In this document: positions 1 through 8,889 of the stretch, piece after piece
Numbering within the stretch: the first letter of the stretch is position 1
Layout of the letters: every line of letters begins with the position of its first letter
Source of the DNA: CAYUYV01 sp050331455
Lineage (GTDB): Bacteria; Pseudomonadota; Alphaproteobacteria; JAJFIK01
Length of the DNA stretch: 50,624 nt
NCBI GenBank assembly: GCA_050331455.1
Contig: JBHJGV010000009.1
Coordinates: 1 to 50,624 of the forward strand
Direction: 5' to 3'
Notes under the pieces: model-generated
Seen by the model: the letters and a program-made list of their open reading frames with translations, nothing else
The model's database searches: none
What the model was told of the DNA's origin: nothing
Translations under genes and position numbers: made by a program

Positions 1-207
1 GCGCTGTGTTACCAGAAGGATTTGCTTGTCGCCCTGCATGACATGTTCCAAAGCCTTTACAGATTTTTCACGCCCGACAAAAAGCGGAACAATCATATGC
101 GGAAACACAACGATGACGCGCAGGGGCAGAACGGGGAATGATTGACGGTGGCCGGGATCCAGAAGGGTCGTGGTTCCGCTGCCTGAAATGGTTTGATCTT
201 CGCTCAT
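1..207 (-). CDS. lon: Lon ATP-dependent protease, N-terminal fragment (window edge)
   Basis: Only the first 69 codons are inside the window; the gene continues beyond base 1. I translated it from the minus strand starting at the ATG at 207-205. After a short polar head it reads LPLRVIVVFPHMIVPLFVGR, then an ALE-VM--DKQILLVTQ stretch. This is the opening of the Lon substrate-binding (LAN) domain. Lon is a cytoplasmic AAA+ serine protease that degrades misfolded and regulatory proteins. It lies downstream of clpX on the same strand, the clpP-clpX-lon order common in Proteobacteria. A terminator at 510-537 separates it from clpX, so it probably has its own promoter within 208-509. The ATPase and protease domains are outside the window. 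Confidence 0.93.
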   Translation of the reverse strand, partial: MSEDQTISGSGTTTLLDPGHRQSFPVLPLRVIVVFPHMIVPLFVGREKSVKALEHVMQGDKQILLVTQR

Positions 208-390
208 GACTTGGTCCTGTCGGTTTCAACCCACCCCATTTGGCAAATCCGTTCCCGGTGAATGAACGGACCCTGATCGTTCAATCTGGTCCCGTCACCG
301 CCACCGAAACAAGGGGCATCTGCCCAAGGGGTGTTTGCTTCACGCCGTCCGCGGGATGCAACCCGGCATAAGCGTTACGTGGCGCCGCCC

Positions 391-420
391 AGCCACATCG
401 TCAAGCCACATCGTCAAGCC
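391..420. repeat. 13-bp direct tandem repeat
   Basis: The unit AGCCACATCGTCA occurs twice back to back (391-403 and 404-416), followed by the first four bases of a third unit (417-420). It is intergenic, between clpX and lon, and has the look of a replication-slippage duplication. Confidence 0.9.
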
Positions 421-509
421 TCGGCGACCGATGGCCCGGGTGGCCGCCCACCCGTGTGGCCCGGTGTCGCTGATTCGACGCGTGGCCTTCATTATAGGAC
501 AGGAGAGGT

Positions 510-537
510 AAAAAAAGAGGCGGACCTGAGGCCCGCC
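510..537 (-). terminator. Rho-independent terminator of clpX
   Basis: Read on the minus strand, an 8-bp GC-rich stem (arms at 537-530 and 526-519, one U-G wobble) closes a 3-nt loop. It is followed by TC and a run of seven Ts (516-510). It sits about 35 bp after the clpX stop codon at 573-575 and should end the clp transcript before lon. Confidence 0.85.
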
Positions 538-572
538 CCGTTTCATCTCGCTGATGAACACCTTGAAGCCGA

Positions 573-1838
573 TCAGGCGCTCGATCCCATATCCTCGCGG
601 CGGTCCGCATAGATATAAAGGGGGCGTGCCCGTCCTTCGACGACCTCGGCATTGATGACGACCTCTTCAACCCCGTCGAGACCGGGAAGGTCGAACATGG
701 TCTCCAGCAGAATGCCTTCCATGATCGAACGCAAACCGCGGGCGCCTGTCTTGCGCTGAATAGCCTTGGCCGCCACTGCTTTCATGGCATCGTCGGAAAA
801 GGTCAGATTGACGTCTTCCATCTCGAACAGCCGCTGATACTGCTTGACCAGCGCGTTTTTCGGCCGCGTAAGGATCTCCACCAACGCATCGCTGTCCAGA
901 TCCTCCAGCGTCGCGATGACGGGAAGACGGCCGACAAATTCCGGGATGAGACCGAATTTCAGCAGGTCTTCCGGCTCGACTTCCTTAAGCACAGCGCCCA
1001 TGCGCCGCTCTTCCACGTCGCGCACATCGGCGGTAAAGCCGATGGATGTGCCTTTGCCCCGCCCGGAAATGATCTTGTCCAGACCGGCAAAGGCGCCGCC
1101 GCAGATGAAGAGGATGTTGGTCGTGTCCACCTGCAGGAACTCCTGCTGGGGATGCTTGCGGCCCCCTTGGGGCGGAACACTCGCCACAGTGCCTTCCATG
1201 ATCTTCAAAAGGGCCTGCTGCACCCCTTCGCCCGACACATCCCGGGTAATCGAAGGGTTGTCCGCCTTTCGACTGATCTTGTCCACCTCGTCAATGTAGA
1301 CGATACCGCGCTGGGCCCGTTCCACATTGTAATCCGCGGCCTGAAGAAGTTTGAGGATGATGTTCTCGACATCCTCACCCACATAGCCGGCTTCAGTCAG
1401 CGTGGTCGCATCCGCCATGGTGAAGGGCACGTCGAGGATCCGTGCGAGGGTCTGGGCCAGCAGAGTCTTGCCGCACCCCGTCGGGCCGACGAGCAGAATG
1501 TTGGATTTGGCGAGTTCCACATCATTGTTTTTCGAGGCGTGGTTCAGCCGCTTGTAGTGGTTGTGAACCGCCACGGAGAGGACGCGCTTGGCGTGGACCT
1601 GTCCGATGACATAGTCGTCGAGAACACGGCAGATCTCCCCAGGGGTCGGAACCCCGTCCCGGGATTTGGAGAGGGAACTCTTGTTTTCCTCACGGATGAT
1701 ATCCATGCACAACTCGACGCATTCATCGCAGATGAACACCGTCGGGCCGGCAATCAGTTTACGGACTTCGTGCTGGCTTTTTCCGCAGAAGGAACAGTAC
1801 AGAGTGTTCTTGGAATCGCCGCCGCTGCCTTTGCTCAT
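573..1838 (-). CDS. clpX: ATP-dependent Clp protease ATP-binding subunit ClpX
   Basis: ClpX is the hexameric AAA+ unfoldase that feeds substrates into ClpP in the cytoplasm. The 421-aa product is full length. It has an N-terminal zinc-binding domain with Cys15, Cys18, Cys37 and Cys40, and a Walker A at 118-125 (GPTGCGKT). A pore-loop GYVGEDVE, a Walker B ending IDEVDK, a GGRKHP RKH loop and an SIGF tripeptide loop that docks into ClpP are also present. The ATG at 1838 follows a GAGGAG ribosome site. It lies 426 bp downstream of clpP on the same strand and ends at a strong terminator. All key motifs are intact and nothing is unusual. Confidence 0.98.
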   Translation of the reverse strand: MSKGSGGDSKNTLYCSFCGKSQHEVRKLIAGPTVFICDECVELCMDIIREENKSSLSKSRDGVPTPGEICRVLDDYVIGQVHAKRVLSVAVHNHYKRLNHASKNNDVELAKSNILLVGPTGCGKTLLAQTLARILDVPFTMADATTLTEAGYVGEDVENIILKLLQAADYNVERAQRGIVYIDEVDKISRKADNPSITRDVSGEGVQQALLKIMEGTVASVPPQGGRKHPQQEFLQVDTTNILFICGGAFAGLDKIISGRGKGTSIGFTADVRDVEERRMGAVLKEVEPEDLLKFGLIPEFVGRLPVIATLEDLDSDALVEILTRPKNALVKQYQRLFEMEDVNLTFSDDAMKAVAAKAIQRKTGARGLRSIMEGILLETMFDLPGLDGVEEVVINAEVVEGRARPLYIYADRREDMGSSA

Positions 1839-2264
1839 TCGGTCTCCTCAAGCCCGCTTGCCACGATCCGGCGAACAGCTTGCAAATTGCATCTCAGGCG
1901 GCACCGCCGACCGGTTCGCATTGCAAGGTCCCAGTCACACGACGTGGGGACTTTACCTCCTCCCATCCCTCTGCCCCCGGTGAAACCGGTCAGGGATGAG
2001 CCTGTCACCGGCGCCGGGATCCATGAGAATGGACACCACCTCATAATGCAAGCACGATAGAACCGGACGGATCAACACGAGATTAAGCAACCAACCGCCC
2101 GGCCCCGGATGACCTGCACGCTCCGAAAGAACCTTACCATGCAAGGCGCGGACCACGGCGAGACTAAGGCCACACCGGGATCCATGCCAGGGGCGCGCGT
2201 GTTCGCCGCCGATCCGGCACCGCCTCGCTGCCCCGCCGTCCGTCAGGCCCGGCGGGACGTCGCG
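1839..2264. other. clpP-clpX intergenic region, no gene seen
   Basis: This 426-bp spacer lies between clpP and clpX. I see no credible coding frame, tRNA or T-tract terminator in it. It is long enough for clpX to have its own promoter, but I cannot point to one. Confidence 0.5.
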
Positions 2265-2927
2265 TCACACGCCGGCGCTCGGCGCACCCGGGCCGCCGTC
2301 CGAACTTTCCATGCCGCTTGGCCGCTTCACGAACACCTGATCGATAAGGCCGAATTTCAGGGCATCGTCGGCGGTCATGAAATTGTCCCGGTCCAGGGCG
2401 CGCTCAATCACGTCGTAGCTCTGGCCGGTGTGCTTCACATAGATCTCGTTGAGCCGCCGCTTGACCTTGATGATCTCTTCGGCATGGCGCTCGATATCAG
2501 AGGCCTGACCCTGGAAGCCGCCCGAGGGCTGGTGCAGCATGATCCGGGCGTTGGGCAGCGCGAAGCGCATGTCCTTTTCACCGGCGGCCAGGAGCAATGA
2601 GCCCATGGAGGCGGCCTGGCCCATGCACAGGGTTTGAACAGGCGCGCGGATATACTGCATCGTGTCGTAGATTGCGAGGCCGCTGGTCACGACGCCGCCG
2701 GGCGAATTGATGTAAAAAGAGATCTCTTTTTTGGGATTGTCCGCTTCCAGAAAAAGCAGCTGCGCCGTCAGCAGGCCGGCTGAATAGTCTTCAACCGGCC
2801 CGGTCAGGAAAATAATCCGCTCCTTCAAAAGGCGCGAGTAAATATCGAAGGCCCGCTCGCCCCGATTCGTCTGTTCCACAACCATCGGGACGAGGGTGTT
2901 CATGGTAAAGTCGAGGGGATCGCGCAT
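2265..2927 (-). CDS. clpP: ATP-dependent Clp protease proteolytic subunit ClpP
   Basis: ClpP is the self-compartmentalising serine protease that partners ClpX. The chosen start at 2927 gives 220 aa beginning MRDPLDFTMNTLVPMVVEQT, the usual ClpP opening. An AGGA ribosome site lies 9 nt upstream of this ATG. The frame stays open to 3071, but that N-terminal extension is Pro/Ala/Gly-rich and unlike ClpP, so I reject it. The catalytic Ser is in GQAASMGSLL, the His in MLHQPSGG and the Asp in RDNFMTADD. It is followed by clpX after 426 bp and preceded by tig on the same strand. Confidence 0.97.
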   Translation of the reverse strand: MRDPLDFTMNTLVPMVVEQTNRGERAFDIYSRLLKERIIFLTGPVEDYSAGLLTAQLLFLEADNPKKEISFYINSPGGVVTSGLAIYDTMQYIRAPVQTLCMGQAASMGSLLLAAGEKDMRFALPNARIMLHQPSGGFQGQASDIERHAEEIIKVKRRLNEIYVKHTGQSYDVIERALDRDNFMTADDALKFGLIDQVFVKRPSGMESSDGGPGAPSAGV

Positions 2928-3342
2928 GCGGACATTCCTAACTGGGATAAGACGCGTGGTGACGGCGGCCAGACCCTGGCCATTTGAAAACAGAACCGGG
3001 GGCGCCGTATCGGGGCAACCCGCGCACGCCCGGATGAAAGATGTCGGGCCCGGGGTGGCCCGGCGATCCATGGTGATCGGTGGACCGGACCAGTCCGGCG
3101 AGCGGTTCGGATCGGCGCCCTCCGTTCGGCGAACCTCACGGAGATTGGTTGCCAGTCCCTGAACAAGCCCATCTCAAAAGACCGGATCCATCGGCCTCGG
3201 CAAATCCGGTTTGCTTAATGTAGCGGCCCGCCACCCGTGCACAAGACATGGCTGCGGCCGGGCATCTGATCCGGCTCGGAAGGGCGTGTTATCCGCTCGC
3301 CGACCGGATCCCGGCCGATGGCGCCGACCCCAATCCGCGCGT
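2928..3342. other. tig-clpP intergenic region
   Basis: This 415-bp spacer sits upstream of clpP on the minus strand and should carry its promoter. A CTTGTT sequence near 3160 is a weak heat-shock -35 candidate, but no matching -10 convinced me. No RNA gene or coding frame is supported. Confidence 0.4.
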
Positions 3343-4704
3343 TCAGGCGGCTTTTTCGGTGTCTTCCTCGCCTTCGGGATCCTTGAACAGCTCGTCCTTG
3401 GTCACCGTCTTGTCGTTCACGGTGGCGAGTTCGAGGATGAAATCGACGACCTTGTCTTCGAACAGGGGCGCACGGATCTCCTGCAGAGCCTGGGGGGAAT
3501 TCCGATAGAACTCGAACACGCGCTGTTCCTGGCCGGGAAGCTGCCGTGCGCGCTCGGCAATGGCCCGGGTGATTTCCTCCTGGCCCACGGTGATGGTGTG
3601 CTTGCGCCCCACCTCCGACAAGACAAGACCCAGGCGCACACGCCGTTCGGCGATCTGACGATATTCGGTGCGCAGGTCTTCCTCGGATTTATCGTCATCC
3701 TCGATCTTTTTGCCCTGGCGCTCGTAGTCGGCCTCCACCTGATGCCAGATCTGGTCGAATTCCGCGGACACCATCCCGCCAGGCAGCTCGAAACTGTGGC
3801 CCTCATCCAGGGCGTCGAGCAGATGGCGCTTCAGATGCAGCCGGGACATCTGATTGTGATTGTCCTTCAGCCGGCCTTCCATCAGCTCGCGCAGTTTTTC
3901 CAGATTTTCCAGGCCGAATTTCTCGGCAAATTCGTCATTGATTTCGACCGCCTCGGGCGCGGCGACGTCCTGGACCTCGACGGCGAAATGGGCATCCTTG
4001 CCGGCGAGGTGCTCTGCGCCGTAGTCCTCGGGAAAGGTCACATTCACGTCGACCTTGTCGCCCGCCTTGGCGCCCTTGAGCTGCTCCTCGAAGCCGGGAA
4101 TGAAGGTCCCTGCGCCGATGACGAGATTGATGCTCTCGCCGCTGCCGCCTTCAAAGGGCTCGCCCTCGATATCGCCGGTGAAATCGATGGTCAGCCGGTC
4201 GCCATCCTCGGCGGCCTCACCCTCGCCCCGGGCCGCATAGCTCTTCTGCCCATCGGCCAGTTCCTTGAGCGCCGCTTCGACATCCTCGTCGGCAACCTCC
4301 GCGACGGGGCGCTCGAGCGTCAGGGTTGACAGATCCATGACCTCGATCTCGGGGAGGATTTCCAGGGCCATCGTGTAGGTCAGGTCGGCCTTGCCATCGA
4401 TCACCTCGGCGACCTCGCCTTGCAGCTCGATCTTGGGGTCGAGGGCAGGACGCAGATCCCGGTCCTTGAGGGCCTGGTCGCTCGTCTCGGTGACCACCTG
4501 TTCCAGAATCTCACCCATGATCGCCTTGCCATGGGTCTTTTTGAGGAAGCTGACAGGCACTTTGCCGGGCCGGAACCCCTTCAGATGGACCTGACCCTTC
4601 AGCTCCTCCAAGCGCGTGTTCAGCCGGGCGTCGAGGTCGCCCGCCGTCACCGTCACCGTGAATTCCCGCTTCAGCCCCTCGGCATTATTTTCTGTGACTT
4701 CCAT
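3343..4704 (-). CDS. tig: Trigger factor, ribosome-associated chaperone and peptidyl-prolyl isomerase
   Basis: Trigger factor binds at the ribosome exit tunnel and shields nascent chains. The start at 4704 gives 453 aa beginning MEVTENNAEGLKREF, the normal family N-terminus. The frame runs open to 4776, but that extension is not family-like. The ribosome-docking signature GFRPGKVP lies near residue 45. The FKBP-type isomerase domain follows near 155-245 (DRLTIDFTGDIEGEPFEGG), then a long helical C-terminal chaperone domain. The acidic C-terminus (DPEGEEDTEKAA) is typical. It precedes clpP and clpX, a classic order, and tRNA-Leu is just upstream. Confidence 0.97.
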   Translation of the reverse strand: MEVTENNAEGLKREFTVTVTAGDLDARLNTRLEELKGQVHLKGFRPGKVPVSFLKKTHGKAIMGEILEQVVTETSDQALKDRDLRPALDPKIELQGEVAEVIDGKADLTYTMALEILPEIEVMDLSTLTLERPVAEVADEDVEAALKELADGQKSYAARGEGEAAEDGDRLTIDFTGDIEGEPFEGGSGESINLVIGAGTFIPGFEEQLKGAKAGDKVDVNVTFPEDYGAEHLAGKDAHFAVEVQDVAAPEAVEINDEFAEKFGLENLEKLRELMEGRLKDNHNQMSRLHLKRHLLDALDEGHSFELPGGMVSAEFDQIWHQVEADYERQGKKIEDDDKSEEDLRTEYRQIAERRVRLGLVLSEVGRKHTITVGQEEITRAIAERARQLPGQEQRVFEFYRNSPQALQEIRAPLFEDKVVDFILELATVNDKTVTKDELFKDPEGEEDTEKAA

Positions 4705-4976
4705 AACGTTTTGCCTGTTGTCGTCTTTTTGAAACCTGCGCTCCCCGACCCTGTCAGCGAAGCGGTCCAGTCGCATCGGCCGCGCCCACAGCCCCCTTGC
4801 CCCATCCCTGACGGGCCAGGCCGGCGCGCCGGCTTACCGCGCGGCGCCGGACCACCGTGGGACCGGGAGGATCAAGACACGGGGCCAGGGGGCCGGCGCG
4901 TGCAGGGACTCGCACCGGTCCACCGCTTCACGCCGTTCCACCGCCGTGTTCGGACATGCGGGCTGCGCCCGACGCC

Positions 4977-5061
4977 TGGTGCGGGCGGAGGGACTCGAAC
5001 CCCCACACCTTGCGGCACGAGGACCTAAACCTCGCGTGTCTACCAATTCCACCACGCCCGC
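4977..5061 (-). tRNA. tRNA-Leu (anticodon UAG)
   Basis: The minus strand folds into a complete 85-nt class II tRNA with an encoded CCA end. The 7-bp acceptor stem pairs GCGGGCG with CGCCCGC, followed by discriminator A. The D arm reads TGGTGGAATTGGTAGACAC. The anticodon stem GAGG/CCTC encloses loop TTTAGGT, giving anticodon TAG, which reads CUA and related Leu codons. A long variable arm precedes the T arm (GGTTCGAGTCC). Confidence 0.97.
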
Positions 5062-5127
5062 CTGTGTGCGTCCGGGTCAGGACCACTGGGGTGACTAACC
5101 CACTCCCGCCCGTCCCGCAAGCGTCGG

Positions 5128-6705
5128 CTACATGCCGTTCGCCTCCGAGCCGTGGGGGCTGCTTCGATCAAGATCGGTCAGCACCGCCGGCAGGCAGCCG
5201 GGCAGGTCCTCGGCAATCAGCCCGCGGCCCGCCCGCCGGCCCACCTCGCCATGGAGCCAAGCCCCCGCCCCGGCGGCCGCAAAAGCCGACAGGCCCTGGG
5301 CCATCAGGCCTGCGATGAGTCCCGCCAGGACGTCTCCGGAGCCCGCCGTCGCCAAATCGGGCGGTGCGTTGGTGTTGATCGCCGCCGGGACCGAGGCCGC
5401 GCCGCCCGAAGCGGCCATGGGTTCGGACCCGCCGGCCACGATCGTATCCGGTCCCTTGAGCAGCACCGTCGCACCGCACCGCCGGGCCGCCTCCCGGGCC
5501 AAGAGCAGCCGGTCCGGATCCGTGCCCACGCCCGACAAACGCGCGGCCAGATCCGGAAACAGGCGGCGGAACTCCCCCAGATGCGGGGTCAGCACGACCG
5601 CGCCGTGGAGGGCCTGAAACAGCGCATCCGGCCGGTCGGCAAACACGGTGAGGGCGTCCGCATCGAGCACGATGGGCCGGCCGAGGGCGAGGAGATCGAG
5701 GACATGGCGCCTTGTCTCTTCGGACACGCCGGCCGCCGGCCCGATGACGAGAGCCTGGGCCTTTTCTTCGGCGAGGCGACGCAGATTGGCGGCATCGGAA
5801 AAGGCCGAGACCATGATTGCCGTCAGATGGGTGGCATTGACCACGGCGGCCTCGGGCGGCGAAAGCACGGTGACGAGACCGGCTCCGGCCCGCAGAGCCC
5901 CCATGGCCGCAAGCCGGGCCGCGCCGGTATTGAGCGGTCCGCCGCTGACCACCATCACATGGCCCCGTTCATTTTTGTGGGTGGCGACACCGGGCCGGGG
6001 AAAAATGTCGGTCCAGAAACCAGGCCCATTCAGAAATGTCCGGGGGCCGATCCGTTCCAGGACCGGATCCGGAATGCCGATATCCGCCACATGCACCGCA
6101 CCGCATAGTCGGCGGCCCGGCAACAGCCAATGGCCGGGTTTGGAGCGAAAGAACGTCACCGTCCGCTCGGCCTGGACGGCGACGCCGCGCACGGCGCCGG
6201 TATTGCCGTCGACTCCCGACGGGATATCGGCGGACACGACCGGAATGCCGGACCGGTTCACCGTCTCGATCAAAGCGGCAGCGGCCCCGTCAATGGGTCG
6301 ACTCAAGCCGGCGCCGAATATGGCGTCGATGACGAGGCTGGACCCGTCGAGGAGATCGGGATCCGCCCGGCGGCGCGTGCCGTGCCATTGGGCGGCCATC
6401 TGGGCGGCATCGCCGCGCAATTGGCTGGTCTCGCCGACAAAACCGACCCGCACGCGCCACCCCGCATCCTGGGCATAGCGGGCAGCCACGAAGCCGTCGC
6501 CGCCATTGTTGCCCGGCCCGGCGAGCACCAGAAGGCTGCCCGGCGGACGCCCCTCCATGGCATGGCGGGCAAGCGCCCGGCCCGCCTGTTCCATCAGGGC
6601 GAGGCTCGCCGCGCCGGCCGCGATGGTCAGCCGGTCGGCCTCGGCCATTTGTTCCGTTGTCAGAAGGGCGGCGCGGCGCGAACCGGCCGGGGAGATATGA
6701 CGCAT
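5128..6705 (-). CDS. nnrD: Bifunctional NAD(P)H-hydrate epimerase / ADP-dependent NAD(P)HX dehydratase
   Basis: This enzyme repairs hydrated NADH and NADPH in the cytoplasm. The N-terminal half is a YjeF_N epimerase domain (about residues 10-215; MEQAGRALA, then GPGNNGGDGFVAARYA). The C-terminal half is the ribokinase-like ADP-dependent dehydratase (about 230-510; VIGPAAGVSEETRRH, VLDADAL and TAGSGDVLAGLIAG). The start at 6705 (525 aa) follows a GGAAAA ribosome site; the frame extends 11 codons further upstream to 6738. Both domains look complete, as in the E. coli fused protein (Nnr). Confidence 0.94.
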   Translation of the reverse strand: MRHISPAGSRRAALLTTEQMAEADRLTIAAGAASLALMEQAGRALARHAMEGRPPGSLLVLAGPGNNGGDGFVAARYAQDAGWRVRVGFVGETSQLRGDAAQMAAQWHGTRRRADPDLLDGSSLVIDAIFGAGLSRPIDGAAAALIETVNRSGIPVVSADIPSGVDGNTGAVRGVAVQAERTVTFFRSKPGHWLLPGRRLCGAVHVADIGIPDPVLERIGPRTFLNGPGFWTDIFPRPGVATHKNERGHVMVVSGGPLNTGAARLAAMGALRAGAGLVTVLSPPEAAVVNATHLTAIMVSAFSDAANLRRLAEEKAQALVIGPAAGVSEETRRHVLDLLALGRPIVLDADALTVFADRPDALFQALHGAVVLTPHLGEFRRLFPDLAARLSGVGTDPDRLLLAREAARRCGATVLLKGPDTIVAGGSEPMAASGGAASVPAAINTNAPPDLATAGSGDVLAGLIAGLMAQGLSAFAAAGAGAWLHGEVGRRAGRGLIAEDLPGCLPAVLTDLDRSSPHGSEANGM

Positions 6706-6837
6706 CACAGTTTTCCGTACAAAGCCGGATCCGGACACTGCCCATGGCGGATCACGACGCGGGCTTGCCCTGCCGCCGGTTCCTTTACGCCATCGCCCGG
6801 GATGTGTCGAAGGGTTCGTTGCAAGGACCAGCGGGTC

Positions 6838-7482
6838 TTACAGCCTGCGGAGCACGCGCAAGGACCCGCAGGCGCCGATTTCCTCGAACTGGCCCGAGGC
6901 GAGCGCCAGGCAATAGATCTCAAAGGGGGGGCGTCCGCCATGGGCCGGATCGGGGAACACATCGTGGATGGCGAGGGTCCCTCCCCGCCGCACGGCGCCG
7001 CTCCAACACCGATAATCCGTCATCGCCGCCTCCCGCCCATGGCCGCCGTCGATGAACACGAAGGACAAGGGCGTTGTCCAATGGGCGGCGACCACCTCGG
7101 ACCGGCCGACAACGGGGATGACGGTCTCCTCAAGCCCAGCCCGCCGCAGGGTGGTCCGCAGGCTCGGCAGGGTGTCGAGGGCCCGAGCTTCGGGATCCCA
7201 AAGCTCCGTATCGTGATACTCCCAACCCGGCTGATTTTCCTCCGACCCCCGATGGTGATCGACGGCGAAGAGCACCGTGCCGGCCGCCCGGGCAACGGTC
7301 CCCAGATAGACCGCGGACTTGCCGCAATAGGATCCGATCTCGAGCAAGGGGCCGAGGGGCGCAGCGGCCGCAGCCGCCCGGGCCAGAGCATCGCCCTCCG
7401 TCCGGGGCATGAAGCCCTTAACGGTGTCGATATCGAGGGGCAGATCGAACACGCCGCCCGCGTCGTTTTCGTCCGAGCCCAC
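6838..7482 (-). CDS. Class I SAM-dependent methyltransferase (Methyltransf_24-like)
   Basis: The 214-aa protein has a Rossmann methyltransferase core. Motif I is LLEIGSYCGKSAVYLG (near residues 47-62), an acidic strand reads VLFAVDHHRGSEE, and FVFIDGGHGREA holds a metal or catalytic acidic patch seen in O-methyltransferase-like families. The substrate is unknown. Translation begins with GTG at 7482, directly abutting the TAG of the upstream dehydrogenase (7483-7485), so the two are almost certainly translationally coupled. The C-terminus ends GSLRVLRRL. Confidence 0.82.
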   Translation of the reverse strand: MGSDENDAGGVFDLPLDIDTVKGFMPRTEGDALARAAAAAAPLGPLLEIGSYCGKSAVYLGTVARAAGTVLFAVDHHRGSEENQPGWEYHDTELWDPEARALDTLPSLRTTLRRAGLEETVIPVVGRSEVVAAHWTTPLSFVFIDGGHGREAAMTDYRCWSGAVRRGGTLAIHDVFPDPAHGGRPPFEIYCLALASGQFEEIGACGSLRVLRRL

Positions 7483-8343
7483 CTATCCAAGCCCCGTCAT
7501 GGTGGCGCTTGCGGCCCAAAGGCGTTCACTGGCATCGGCGAGGCGCGCCTCCGGAGAGGGCCGTGCGATGCGGCATTTCTCGAAATACTCTCCGCTCACA
7601 CCCTCGATGTCGGGGGCGGCCGCAAGATAAAGGCTCGTGCGGGCGCCCTTCTCCGGCGTCACGGCCGCAAGCGCCTTGGCAAGGCCGAGGGCTGTGCGCA
7701 GCATCGGGGCGCGATTGTTGTTGCCGAAGGCGGAGGCGACAAAGCCCGGATGCAACGCGTTGACGGTCACGGCGTGTTTGTCGAGGCGGCGGGCCAGCGC
7801 AAAGGTGAAGTACAGATTACAGAGCTTCGAGCGGCCATAGGCCAGGAAGGCGCGATAGCGCCGTTCCATCTGTAAATCGTCGAAGTCGAGGGTAACCCGG
7901 CGGTGAGCAACCGAGGAGACATTGACGATCCGGGCCGGGCCGCCGGCCTTCAGCCGATCGAGCAGCCGGAGGGTCAGGGCGAAATAGCTCAGATGGTTGA
8001 GCGCGAACGTCATTTCGAAGCCGTCGACACTCAGGGTGCGGGTCGTAAACATCGCACCCGCATTGTTGACCAGGATGTGGAGGTGCGCATGGCGCTCCCC
8101 GATCGCCGCGGCGAGGGCTTCGATTTCGGCGAGGGACGAAAGATCCGCGATTTGGGTCTCCAGGATCGCCTCGGGATGGTCCTTGAGAATATCGGCACGG
8201 GCGCGTTCGGTTTTCTCCGGATTCCGGCCCACCATCACCACGCTGGCCCCCATCGCGGCCAGCCGGCGCGCGGTGACCTTGCCGATCCCGTCCGTCGCGC
8301 CCGTGACCACCGCGACGCGGCCGTTCAGATCCCATTTCTCCAT
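7483..8343 (-). CDS. Short-chain dehydrogenase/reductase (SDR)
   Basis: This is an NAD(P)-dependent oxidoreductase of the retinol-dehydrogenase/WWOX-like SDR type, with unknown substrate. It has cofactor motif VTGATDGIGKVTARRLA near residue 12, structural NNAGAM, catalytic Ser in NVSSVAHR and catalytic YGRSK. The start chosen at 8343 (286 aa, MEKWDLNGRVA) puts the nucleotide-binding motif in its normal place. An in-frame ATG at 8361 would add six residues. It is the first gene of a two-gene unit with the methyltransferase. Three 8-bp repeats lie just upstream (8383-8406). Confidence 0.9.
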   Translation of the reverse strand: MEKWDLNGRVAVVTGATDGIGKVTARRLAAMGASVVMVGRNPEKTERARADILKDHPEAILETQIADLSSLAEIEALAAAIGERHAHLHILVNNAGAMFTTRTLSVDGFEMTFALNHLSYFALTLRLLDRLKAGGPARIVNVSSVAHRRVTLDFDDLQMERRYRAFLAYGRSKLCNLYFTFALARRLDKHAVTVNALHPGFVASAFGNNNRAPMLRTALGLAKALAAVTPEKGARTSLYLAAAPDIEGVSGEYFEKCRIARPSPEARLADASERLWAASATMTGLG

Positions 8344-8382
8344 TGTTCCGCTCTCAACCATTTCCGTGAACTGAAGGGTCTT

Positions 8383-8406
8383 GCGTTGCCGCGTTGCCGC
8401 GTTGCC
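8383..8406. repeat. 8-bp unit tandem repeat, three copies
   Basis: GCGTTGCC is repeated three times without interruption (8383-8390, 8391-8398, 8399-8406) between the divergent SDR gene and cheY. Its length would affect promoter spacing if it varied. Confidence 0.9.
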
Positions 8407-8509
8407 GCCTGGGCCCGTGGCCCGTAACCGCTTGATAAGGAGTGTCTGCCAGTGTTTGCCGCGTCGAGAGTTGACCATCCATTATCGTTATGGCGAAGGA
8501 AGCGGCGCG

Positions 8510-8884
8510 ATGAAGGTTCTTGTTGTGGACGACTACAACACGATGCGGCGGATCATCCGCAACCTTCTGTCGCAGATTGGGTATAATGACGTCGACGAAG
8601 CCGAAGACGGATCGTCAGCGCTCGCCAAGCTGCGCCGGGGGAGCTACGGGCTTGTCATTTCCGACTGGAACATGGAGCCGATGACCGGTTACGAACTTTT
8701 AAAAGAGGTGCGCGCCGACGAAAAGCTCAAGCACCTGCCATTCATCATGGTGACCGCCGAATCAAAGACTGAAAATGTTGTCGCCGCGAAGAAAGCCGGT
8801 GTCAACAATTACATCGTCAAGCCCTTCAATGCGGCCACGCTGGAACAGAAGATTAACGCGATCCTGCCCGGCAAGGCCGCCTGA
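8510..8884 (+). CDS. cheY: Chemotaxis response regulator CheY
   Basis: This is a 124-aa single-domain receiver that would carry the phosphoryl signal to the flagellar switch. The acidic pocket is Asp7/Asp8, the phospho-acceptor is Asp52 (SDWNM), and the switch Thr82 (MVTAES) and Lys104 (YIVKPF) are in place. DWNMEP replaces the more usual DWNMPN. The ATG at 8510 follows AAGGAAG; the longer upstream frame is not needed. cheZ starts 5 bp after its stop. No kinase, methyl-accepting protein or flagellar gene is nearby, so it is an orphan cheY-cheZ pair. Confidence 0.93.
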   Translation: MKVLVVDDYNTMRRIIRNLLSQIGYNDVDEAEDGSSALAKLRRGSYGLVISDWNMEPMTGYELLKEVRADEKLKHLPFIMVTAESKTENVVAAKKAGVNNYIVKPFNAATLEQKINAILPGKAA

Positions 8885-8889
8885 GGGGA

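Larger units (their letters stand above)
208..572. other. clpX-lon intergenic region
   Basis: This 365-bp gap holds the clpX terminator (510-537) and a perfect 13-bp tandem repeat (391-420). It should also hold the lon promoter on the minus strand, but I could not find a convincing sigma-70 or heat-shock -35/-10 pair. Open frames here on both strands look like high-GC shadows. Confidence 0.6.

Noticed and set aside
1152..2060. Long plus-strand open frame antisense to clpX
   Set aside because: It is a high-GC shadow of a clearly real gene, with no ribosome site or plausible protein composition.
6130..7875. 581-codon plus-strand open frame
   Set aside because: It runs opposite three recognisable genes (nnrD-like, methyltransferase, SDR) and has the His/Gly/Arg-rich look of antisense shadow.
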